Shown: piece after piece, positions 1 through 5,062 of the stretch
Position numbering within the stretch: the first letter of the stretch is position 1
Layout of the letters: the number at the start of each line of letters is the position of its first letter
Assembly: GCA_031380885.1 (NCBI GenBank)
Contig: JANMXL010000065.1
Span: 1-8,911 of the forward strand
Length of the DNA stretch: 8,911 bases
Direction of reading: 5' to 3'
Source of the DNA: PBB1 sp031380885
GTDB taxonomy: Bacteria; Pseudomonadota; Gammaproteobacteria; Burkholderiales; Burkholderiaceae_C
Translations under genes and position numbers: made by a program
Notes under the pieces: model-generated
Databases searched by the model: none
What the model was told of the DNA's origin: nothing
The model's input: only the letters and a program-made list of their open reading frames with translations

Positions 1-1125
1 CTGGCCGAGACCACCTACAGCGTGTTGCGCCAGCGCCTGCTGTACCAGCACCTCGCGCAGTCGGGCAAGGGCGAGATGGAGCGGCGCCTGGTGCTGCTGG
101 CTTGGCAGGGCAACGAAGGTTTCCTGCGCGCCGCGCTGAGCGAGACGGAGCAGCAGTGGCTGGCGCAAGTGGCCTTGATCGATCGCGCGGCGCTGCCCGA
201 CAAGCTGCGCCACAACCTGCCGGAGTGGCTCGCCGACACCTTGCAGGCGGCGCTGGGCGACGAGTTCTGGCCGCTCGTGAACAGCATGAACGCAAGCGCG
301 CCGCTCGACCTGCGCGTCAACAGCTTCAAAGCGAAACGCGACGACGTGATCGCGGCGTTCAAGGCCGAAGGTGTCGACGCCGTGGCCACGCCGTATTCGC
401 CGCTCGGCCTGCGCATCGACGCCAAGCCGGCCTTGCACAAGCTCGATGTGTTCATGCGCGGCGATGTCGAAGTGCAGGACGAAGGCAGTCAATTGCTCGC
501 GCTGATGGTGGGCGCCAAACGCGGCGAGATGGTGATGGATTTCTGCGCCGGCGCCGGCGGCAAGACGCTGGCGCTCGGTGCCGAGATGCGCAACACCGGG
601 CGGCTCTATGCCTTCGACACCTCGGGGCACCGGCTCGCGTCATTGAAGCCGAGGCTGGCGCGCAGCGGCTTGTCGAATGTGTTCCCGGCGCAGATCGCCC
701 ACGAGCGCGACGAGCGCATCAAGCGCCTGGCCGGCAAGCTCGATCGCGTGCTGGTCGATGCGCCATGCTCGGGCCTGGGCACCTTGCGCCGCAACCCCGA
801 TCTGAAGTGGCGCCAGACGCCGCAGTCGGTGGCCGAGTTGCAGGTCAAGCAGGCGGCCATCCTGGCCAGCGCGGCGCGGCTCGTCAAGCCGGGCGGGCGG
901 CTGGTGTATGCGACGTGCAGCCTGCTCGATGTGGAGAACGAGGGCATCGCCGAAGCCTTTACGGCGCTGCACGACAGCAGCTTCAGCGTCATGCCGGCGC
1001 TCGACGCGCTGAGCCGCGCACAGGTCGGGGAGGCCGCGACGCTGGTGCGCGGCAGCTTCCTGCGCCTGTGGCCGCACCGCCACGCGACCGACGGTTTCTT
1101 CGCGGCGGTGTGGGAACGGAAATGA
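1..1125 (+). CDS. RsmB/NOP-family rRNA (cytosine-C5) methyltransferase, 5' partial
   Basis: This gene transfers a methyl group from S-adenosylmethionine to C5 of a cytosine in RNA, probably 16S rRNA, in the cytoplasm. The reading frame is open from base 1 and the first codons (LAETTYSVLRQ) already look like mid-protein sequence, so the true start lies upstream; the GTG at 22 is only the first start codon inside the window. Visible motifs, in order: a DEGSQ segment near base 478; SAM-binding motif I, MDFCAGAGGKT, from base 535; motif IV DAPCSG with a cysteine at 766-768; motif VI TCS with a cysteine at 916-918. Two cysteines in these positions are the hallmark of the Nol1/Nop2/Sun m5C methyltransferases, one as nucleophile and one for product release. 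Whether an N-terminal NusB-like domain exists cannot be seen. It could be RsmB itself or a paralogue, so no symbol is given. The next gene is 167 bases downstream with its own probable promoter. Confidence 0.93.
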   Translation: MAETTYSVLRQRLLYQHLAQSGKGEMERRLVLLAWQGNEGFLRAALSETEQQWLAQVALIDRAALPDKLRHNLPEWLADTLQAALGDEFWPLVNSMNASAPLDLRVNSFKAKRDDVIAAFKAEGVDAVATPYSPLGLRIDAKPALHKLDVFMRGDVEVQDEGSQLLALMVGAKRGEMVMDFCAGAGGKTLALGAEMRNTGRLYAFDTSGHRLASLKPRLARSGLSNVFPAQIAHERDERIKRLAGKLDRVLVDAPCSGLGTLRRNPDLKWRQTPQSVAELQVKQAAILASAARLVKPGGRLVYATCSLLDVENEGIAEAFTALHDSSFSVMPALDALSRAQVGEAATLVRGSFLRLWPHRHATDGFFAAVWERK

Positions 1126-1185
1126 TCTGCTGCGGCCGGGACCGGGGCGATTCAAGCACCGGCTCTTGATACTTTCCGCAGCGCC

Positions 1186-1199
1186 TTGAGATACCTCAA
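1186..1199. promoter_or_regulatory. FNR/CRP-type palindromic operator candidate upstream of the desaturase
   Basis: The 14 bases TTGAGATACCTCAA form a perfect dyad, TTGAG-N4-CTCAA. Its spacing and outer bases (TTGA-N6-TCAA) equal the FNR/Anr consensus TTGAT-N4-ATCAA; only the innermost pair differs. Its centre at 1192.5 lies about 70 bases upstream of the start point predicted from the -10-like hexamer at 1251-1256, close to a class I activator position. The rest of the 1126-1292 gap shows only a 7-bp GCTGCGG/CCGCAGC pairing (1129-1135 with 1176-1182) and no gene. Regulation is inferred from the motif alone. Confidence 0.45.
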
Positions 1200-1250
1200 A
1201 GTGACGCTGACAAGCCCTTCAAATCAAAAGGCTTGGACGGTAGCGCCGTT

Positions 1251-1256
1251 TACAAT
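1251..1256 (+). promoter_or_regulatory. Probable -10 element of the desaturase promoter
   Basis: TACAAT matches the sigma-70 -10 consensus at five of six bases and lies 36 bases upstream of the chosen ATG at 1293. No good -35 is correctly spaced: TTGGAC at 1233-1238 is only 12 bases away. A weak -35 would fit an activator-dependent promoter using the dyad at 1186-1199. A promoter here would place a TTG start at 1233 upstream of the transcript, which supports the ATG at 1293. Confidence 0.4.
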
Positions 1257-1292
1257 CTGCCACCTGCTTTTCGGCGGGCTACAAAGGTATCC

Positions 1293-2516
1293 ATGGATTC
1301 GCTGATGTCGGTTTTGGACGGTCTGGTCAATTGGCTCGCCAATGGGCTGCTCGACCTGTCCTGGTGGCAGGTCACCCTGCTCACGCTGTTGATGACGCAC
1401 GTAACGATCGCCTCGGTGACGATCTTCCTGCACCGCGCGCAGTCGCACCGCGCGCTCGATCTGCATGCGATTCCCGCGCATTTCTTCCGCCTCTGGCTGT
1501 GGCTGAGTACCGGCATGGTGACGAAGGAATTTGTCGCCATCCACCGCAAACACCACGCCAAGTGCGAGACCGACGAAGACCCGCACAGCCCGCAGACACG
1601 CGGCATCAAGACGGTGCTGCTGACGGGTGTGGAGCTGTACCGCGCCGAGTCGAAGGTCAAGGAAACGATGCTCAAGTACGGCCTGGGCACGCCCGACGAC
1701 TGGATCGAGCGCAACCTGTACACCCGCTACAGCTGGCAGGGCGTGGGCGTGATGCTGCTGATCGACCTGATGCTGTTCGGTGCCATCGGCATCACGGTGT
1801 GGGCGATCCAGATGTTGTGGATTCCGATCATGGCCACCGGCGTCATCAACGGCCTCGGCCACTGGTGGGGCTACCGCAATTTCGAGTCGCCTGACGCCTC
1901 GACCAATGTGTCGCCGTGGGGCATCGTGATCGGCGGCGAGGAGTTGCATAACAACCACCACACTTACCCGACCTCGGCCAAGTTCTCGGTCAAGCCCTAC
2001 GAGTTCGACATCGGCTGGGTCTACATCCGCGGCCTCGAAATGCTCGGCCTGGCGAAGGTTCGCAAGACCCCGCCGACGCTGCGCCTGGGCAGCGTGCGGC
2101 CGGTGGCGGATGACAAGACGCTTGAAGCGATCATCGCCAACCGCTATGAGGTGATGGCCAAATACGCGCGCGACCTGCGCCACGCGAGCGGCGCTGAAGT
2201 GGCGCGCCTGAAGGCGGAAGGCGCATCGAGCGCGGCCAAGCTGGCCAACATGGAACTCGCACGCCGCTGGCTGCACCGTGACGAAGACAAGATTCCGCAT
2301 GCCGTCAAGGCGCAGGTGGCATCGGCTGTTGCGCACAGCCCGGCGCTGGCCAAGCTGGTGGCGATGCGCGAGGAATTGCGCTCGTTGTGGACGCGCACCA
2401 ATGTGTCGGCCGAGCAGCTGGTGGTCGATCTGCAAACCTGGTGCAGGCAGGCCGAGGAAAGCGGCATCGCGACCCTGCAGGAATTTGCGTTGAAGCTGCG
2501 CGCGGCCAAGGCCTAG
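1293..2516 (+). CDS. Membrane fatty acid desaturase (DesA/acyl desaturase type) with ISL3-transposase-like C-terminal tail
   Basis: This di-iron integral membrane enzyme inserts a cis double bond into an acyl chain, probably at delta-9, to keep membranes fluid. The 407-residue protein carries the three histidine boxes of the family: HRAQSH (47-52), HRKHH (84-88) and HNNHH (219-223), plus a conserved-looking GLGHWWGYRNF around H190. Hydrophobic segments lie at about 25-46, 64-76 and 150-186. The ATG at 1293 has AAAGG at 1283-1287, five bases away; an in-frame TTG at 1233 would add 20 residues but overlaps the likely promoter. The desaturase core ends near residue 265. Residues about 285-405 are soluble, helical and charged, and resemble the C-terminal part of ISL3-family transposases (RRWLHRDEDKIP, then MREELRSLW, then AEESGI..LQEFALKLR). 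The exact substrate (acyl-CoA or phospholipid-bound chain) cannot be told from sequence. Confidence 0.93.
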   Translation: MDSLMSVLDGLVNWLANGLLDLSWWQVTLLTLLMTHVTIASVTIFLHRAQSHRALDLHAIPAHFFRLWLWLSTGMVTKEFVAIHRKHHAKCETDEDPHSPQTRGIKTVLLTGVELYRAESKVKETMLKYGLGTPDDWIERNLYTRYSWQGVGVMLLIDLMLFGAIGITVWAIQMLWIPIMATGVINGLGHWWGYRNFESPDASTNVSPWGIVIGGEELHNNHHTYPTSAKFSVKPYEFDIGWVYIRGLEMLGLAKVRKTPPTLRLGSVRPVADDKTLEAIIANRYEVMAKYARDLRHASGAEVARLKAEGASSAAKLANMELARRWLHRDEDKIPHAVKAQVASAVAHSPALAKLVAMREELRSLWTRTNVSAEQLVVDLQTWCRQAEESGIATLQEFALKLRAAKA

Positions 2517-2537
2517 AAGCCCGTCGGGTGCTCAAAC

Positions 2538-2565
2538 GACAAAGGCCGCAGATGCGGCCTTTGTC
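2538..2565 (+). terminator. Intrinsic terminator after the desaturase
   Basis: A perfect 12-bp stem (2538-2549 with 2554-2565) with a four-base AGAT loop begins 21 bases after the desaturase stop codon. The T-rich part is the right arm itself (CCTTTGTC) plus TTGTG, with no long T-run, so termination may rely on the second hairpin at 2590-2608. Confidence 0.65.
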
Positions 2566-2580
2566 TTGTGTGGCGAGAGC

Positions 2581-2608
2581 AAAAACGAAGGGGTCGCAAC
2601 GCGACCCC
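2581..2608 (-). terminator. Terminator of the rpmB-rpmG unit, probably bidirectional
   Basis: An 8-bp GC-rich stem (GGGGTCGC 2590-2597 with GCGACCCC 2601-2608, loop AAC) lies 23 bases beyond the rpmG stop codon. Read on the minus strand it is followed by TTCGTTTTT (2589-2581), a good intrinsic terminator tail. Read on the plus strand it is followed by GTTTTCTTGTT, so it can also back up the desaturase terminator. Confidence 0.75.
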
Positions 2609-2631
2609 GTTTTCTTGTTCCGCGCAGCGCG

Positions 2632-2799
2632 TTAACGCAGCTTGGTTTCCTTGTAGGTCACGTGCTTGCGTGCCTTCGGGTCGAACTTGATCAGTTCCAG
2701 CTTTTCAGGCGTGGTCTTCTTGTTCTTGTCGGTCGTGTAGAAATGACCGGTGCCGGCGCTGGATTCCAGCTTGATTTTCTCGCGTCCACCTTTTGCCAT
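2632..2799 (-). CDS. rpmG: 50S ribosomal protein L33
   Basis: L33 is a small basic protein of the large ribosomal subunit, near the E site. The product is 55 residues, the usual length in proteobacteria, and reads MAKGGREKIKLESSAGTGHF at its start, with YTTDKNKK and the closing HVTYKETKLR typical of the family. It has no cysteine, so it is the zinc-independent (C-) form. The start is fixed by AGGAG at 2806-2810, six bases before the ATG. It lies 15 bases downstream of rpmB, the same pairing as rpmB-rpmG in E. coli, so the two are almost certainly co-transcribed. A terminator follows at 2608-2581. Confidence 0.98.
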   Translation of the reverse strand: MAKGGREKIKLESSAGTGHFYTTDKNKKTTPEKLELIKFDPKARKHVTYKETKLR

Positions 2800-2814
2800 G
2801 ATGCGCTCCTAAAT

Positions 2815-3048
2815 TCAGATTTCGCCGCGGGCGCGGAGGTCGGCAACGACCTTCTCGATGCCCACCTTGTCGATCAAGCGCAGTGCCGCATTCGAGATGC
2901 GCAGGCGCACCCAGCGGTTTTCGGTTTCGAGCCAGAACCGGCGGTATTGCAGGTTCGGCAGGAAACGACGCTTGGTCTTGTTGTTCGCATGGGAAACATT
3001 GTTTCCCGACATCGGGCGCTTGCCCGTGACTTGACAGACGCGTGCCAT
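2815..3048 (-). CDS. rpmB: 50S ribosomal protein L28
   Basis: L28 is a large-subunit ribosomal protein needed for 70S assembly. The 77-residue product opens with MARVCQVTGKRPMSGNNVSH, continues with TKRRFLPNLQ and RFWLETENRWVRLR, and ends DLRARGEI, closely following the E. coli protein (78 residues). The frame stays open 96 bases upstream, but the ATG at 3048 is right: the protein starts where homologues start and has GGAG at 3056-3059, seven bases away. The only cysteine is C5, so the four-cysteine zinc site of some L28 forms is absent. It is first in the rpmB-rpmG unit, behind a folded leader of about 135 bases. Confidence 0.98.
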   Translation of the reverse strand: MARVCQVTGKRPMSGNNVSHANNKTKRRFLPNLQYRRFWLETENRWVRLRISNAALRLIDKVGIEKVVADLRARGEI

Positions 3049-3136
3049 GACGCTGCTCCAATAGGTTCGTGTTTCAGGTTTTGCTGATGCGGCACGCCCG
3101 GGGCGTCGGCTGCATCGTGGCTTGCGCCCACGTGGC

Positions 3137-3180
3137 CGCTGCACGACGGCCCTCGAACGAAAGAGGCCCCAAGTGCAGCG
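3137..3180 (-). promoter_or_regulatory. Large hairpin at the 5' end of the rpmB leader
   Basis: In the 186-base gap between trxB and rpmB, an 8-bp perfect stem (CGCTGCAC, 3137-3144 with 3173-3180) encloses an inner stem (3148-3154 with 3163-3168, one bulged C). It would begin within a few bases of the predicted start of the rpmB transcript (about 3183). A second small hairpin with a GCAA loop follows at 3116-3132. There is no T-run, so it does not look like a terminator for trxB. It may stabilise the mRNA or act as a ribosomal-protein leader; function is not shown. Confidence 0.4.
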
Positions 3181-3189
3181 AAGCCCGCG

Positions 3190-3195
3190 AGTATA
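3190..3195 (-). promoter_or_regulatory. Probable -10 element of the rpmB-rpmG promoter
   Basis: On the minus strand TATACT (five of six to the sigma-70 consensus) lies 142 bases before the rpmB start codon and about 40 bases after the trxB stop. The best -35 resemblance, TTGCGA at 3218-3223, is 22 bases away, longer than ideal. No terminator is visible after trxB, so read-through from trxB may add to expression. Confidence 0.45.
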
Positions 3196-3234
3196 ACCGG
3201 CTTATCGGCCGAGGGGGTCGCAACAGGCCTGCGA

Positions 3235-4185
3235 TCACTGTTCAAGGAAGCGCTGCGAGTCCAGCGCGGCCATGCAGCCGGTGCCGGCACTGGTGATCGC
3301 CTGCCGGTACACATGGTCCTGTACGTCGCCAGCGGCGAACACCCCCGGCACGCTCGTCATGGTGGCCATGCCGTTCAGCCCGCCCTTGGTGATGATGTAG
3401 CCGTCCTTCATCTCCAGGTGACCGCTGAAGATGTCGGTGTTGGGCTGGTGGCCGATCGCGATGAAGCAGCCTTGCAATGGCAGCTCGGTGGTTGAGGCGT
3501 CGTGGGTGCTGCGGATCCGCACGCCGTTGACACCGGCATCGTTGCCCAGCACCTCGTCGAGTGTGTGCCATTGGTGCAGTTTTATCTTGCCTGCGGCGAC
3601 CTTCTCCATCAGCTTGTCGACCAGGATCGCTTCGGCCTTGAACTTGTCGCGCCGGTGGATCAGGTGCACGGTGCTCGCGATGTTCGACAGGTACAGCGCC
3701 TCCTCGACGGCGGTGTTTCCGCCACCCACCACGCACACCTCCTGTCCGCGGTAGAAGAAGCCGTCGCAGGTCGCACAACCGCTGACGCCGCGGCCCATGA
3801 AGGCCTGCTCGCTCGGCAAGCCGAGGTACTTCGCCGAGGCGCCGGTGGCGATGATCAGCGCGTCGCAGGTGTAGACGCCTGAATCGCCTTTCAGCGTCAG
3901 CGGACGCTGCGAGAAGTCGACCTCGTTGATGTGGTCGAACACGATGTGGGTGTTGAAGCGCTCGGCGTGTTTCTGGAAGCGCAGCATCAGGTCCGGGCCC
4001 ATCACGCCGTCCACATCGGCGGGCCAGTTGTCGACATCGGTGGTGGTCATCAACTGACCGCCCTGGGCGATGCCGGTGATCAGCATCGGGCTCAGGTTGG
4101 CACGGGCGGCGTAGATGGCGGCCGAGTAACCCGCCGGGCCGGAGCCGAGGATTAAAACGCGCGCGTGGGTGGGTGTGGTGCTCAT
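3235..4185 (-). CDS. trxB: Thioredoxin reductase (NADPH)
   Basis: This cytoplasmic flavoenzyme passes electrons from NADPH through FAD to thioredoxin, supporting ribonucleotide reduction and protein disulfide repair. The 316-residue protein has the full low-molecular-weight TrxB layout: FAD-binding GSGPAGYSAA (14-23), ATGASAKYLGLPSE (113-126), redox-active CATC (C137 and C140), the NADPH motif GGGNTAVEEA (154-163) with HRRDKF (177-182), and the C-terminal FAD segment starting AAGDVQDHVYRQAITSAG (284-301). Length matches E. coli TrxB (321). The ATG at 4185 is supported by N-terminal alignment, but no Shine-Dalgarno precedes it; the leader there is pyrimidine-rich. It is divergent from the Crp/Fnr gene, 156 bases away, as trxB is divergent from lrp in E. 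coli. Confidence 0.98.
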   Translation of the reverse strand: MSTTPTHARVLILGSGPAGYSAAIYAARANLSPMLITGIAQGGQLMTTTDVDNWPADVDGVMGPDLMLRFQKHAERFNTHIVFDHINEVDFSQRPLTLKGDSGVYTCDALIIATGASAKYLGLPSEQAFMGRGVSGCATCDGFFYRGQEVCVVGGGNTAVEEALYLSNIASTVHLIHRRDKFKAEAILVDKLMEKVAAGKIKLHQWHTLDEVLGNDAGVNGVRIRSTHDASTTELPLQGCFIAIGHQPNTDIFSGHLEMKDGYIITKGGLNGMATMTSVPGVFAAGDVQDHVYRQAITSAGTGCMAALDSQRFLEQ

Positions 4186-4221
4186 GGCGAAGGACGAAAG
4201 AGAGAGGAGGGAATTTCTTCA

Positions 4222-4240
4222 GTTTGACATGTCGTCAAAC
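4222..4240. promoter_or_regulatory. Perfect inverted repeat (operator candidate) between trxB and the Crp/Fnr gene
   Basis: GTTTGAC-ATGTC-GTCAAAC is a perfect 7-bp dyad with a 5-base spacer. It lies 36 bases upstream of the trxB start codon and about 100 bases upstream of the regulator start codon. The half-site TTGAC resembles FNR/CRP-type half-sites, but TTGA and TCAA are separated by seven bases instead of the usual six. The plus strand also reads TTGACA (4224-4229), a perfect -35 hexamer, but no -10 follows at 16-19 bases. It is probably a protein-binding site; the binding protein is unknown and may be the adjacent regulator. Confidence 0.5.
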
Positions 4241-4267
4241 GGTGCAGGCACCGGCAATTCAATGGAG

Positions 4268-4297
4268 ACAATAGACAACTTTCGTTTGCCCAGTGAA
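4268..4297 (-). promoter_or_regulatory. Weak sigma-70-like promoter candidate for trxB
   Basis: On the minus strand TTCACT (4297-4292) and TATTGT (4273-4268) are 18 bases apart, each four of six to consensus. The transcript would start near 4261, placing the dyad at 4222-4240 just downstream in the leader, where a bound protein would block transcription. The match is weak. Confidence 0.25.
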
Positions 4298-4341
4298 TTT
4301 CTCACAAGCCCTGCCGATAACCACAGCAAAGGAGCTCCACG

Positions 4342-5004
4342 ATGGCGATGCTTTCCAATCTCGATCTGATCCGGCGCGTGCCGATCTTCTCGCTGCTGAC
4401 CAACGACCAGGCGCAAGGCATCGCCGATGCGGTGGTCAAGCGCCGCTACCGGCGGGGTGAGCTGGTGGTCGAACACGGCAAGAAGTCGAACGCCTTGTTC
4501 ATCTTGCTGACCGGCCGGGCGCGGGTGCTGACCGCCGATTCACGCGGTCGCGAGGTGATCCTTGCAGTGCTGGAGTCGGGCGACTACGTGGGCGAGATGA
4601 GCCTGATCGACAACGAGCCGCATTCGGCCACGGTGCGTGCCGAGATCCAGACCGACATGCTGATCCTCGGCCGCCCCGAATTCGCCCGTTGCCTGCCCGA
4701 GAACTCCAGCCTGTCCTACGCGATCATGCGCGGTCTTGTCGCGCGGCTGCGCAGTGCCGACCGGCAGATCGAGTCGCTGGCACTGCTCGATGTGTACGGC
4801 CGCGTGGCGCGCTCCCTGCTCGACATGGCCGACACGATCGGCGAGGTCAAGATCATCCGCAACAAGGTGTCGCGTCAGGACCTGGCCAAGGTCGTCGGCG
4901 CCTCGCGCGAGATGGTCAGCCGCGTCATGAAAGACTTGGAAGAGCGCGGCATGATCGCGACGCAGGAAAACGGCTCGGTGATCCTGAAAGAGCGCCTGAC
5001 CTGA
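4342..5004 (+). CDS. Crp/Fnr-family transcriptional regulator
   Basis: This is a dimeric DNA-binding regulator. Of 220 residues, about 10-120 form a cyclic-nucleotide-binding-type beta-barrel, about 125-150 the dimer helix, and 150-220 a winged helix-turn-helix (VSRQDLAKVVGASREMVSRV). The phosphate-binding cassette reads GEMSLIDNEPHSATV (84-98); where E. coli CRP has Arg82-Ser83, this protein has His94-Ser95, so cAMP binding is doubtful. The only cysteine is C117, so it cannot carry an FNR-type [4Fe-4S] cluster. The recognition helix has Arg189, Glu190, Ser193 and Arg194, combining CRP's RE..R with FNR's S-R. AAAGGAG at 4328-4334, seven bases before the ATG, fixes the start; a second ATG lies two codons in. 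It is divergent from trxB and precedes ftsK, the slot lrp holds in E. coli. Ligand and targets are unknown. Confidence 0.93.
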   Translation: MAMLSNLDLIRRVPIFSLLTNDQAQGIADAVVKRRYRRGELVVEHGKKSNALFILLTGRARVLTADSRGREVILAVLESGDYVGEMSLIDNEPHSATVRAEIQTDMLILGRPEFARCLPENSSLSYAIMRGLVARLRSADRQIESLALLDVYGRVARSLLDMADTIGEVKIIRNKVSRQDLAKVVGASREMVSRVMKDLEERGMIATQENGSVILKERLT

Positions 5005-5007
5005 CCC

Positions 5008-5035
5008 CGGCGGCTGCGGCAGCCGCTGCTGTTTT
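5008..5035 (+). terminator. Probable intrinsic terminator between the Crp/Fnr gene and ftsK
   Basis: Immediately after the stop codon, GCGGCT (5010-5015) pairs with AGCCGC (5021-5026) around a five-base loop, extendable by a G-U and a C-G pair. TTTT follows at 5032-5035. The stem is GC-rich but the T-run is short, so it may be partial. If it works, ftsK needs a promoter in the last 30 bases before its start, where I see only CACAAT (5051-5056) and no matching -35. Confidence 0.45.
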
Positions 5036-5062
5036 GGCCACAGCTTCGGCCACAATGAGCGG

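Noticed and set aside
102..1169. A 355-codon plus-strand frame overlapping the methyltransferase in another frame
   Set aside because: Its translation is Arg/Ala-rich with no motif, while the frame running from base 1 carries every methyltransferase motif.
1233..1292. TTG start at 1233 for the desaturase, adding 20 residues
   Set aside because: The extension covers a likely -10 element and has no family resemblance; the ATG at 1293 has a ribosome-binding site.
1224..2435. A 403-codon minus-strand frame opposite the desaturase
   Set aside because: It is an antisense shadow with biased composition (Arg, Ala, His, Gln); the plus-strand protein has all three histidine boxes.
3049..3144. Longer N-terminus for rpmB starting at 3144
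   Set aside because: The extra 32 residues are not part of L28, which begins MARVCQ at the ATG with a good ribosome-binding site.
4224..4229. Perfect TTGACA as the -35 of the Crp/Fnr gene promoter
   Set aside because: No acceptable -10 hexamer occurs 16-19 bases downstream; the match is explained by the palindrome it belongs to.
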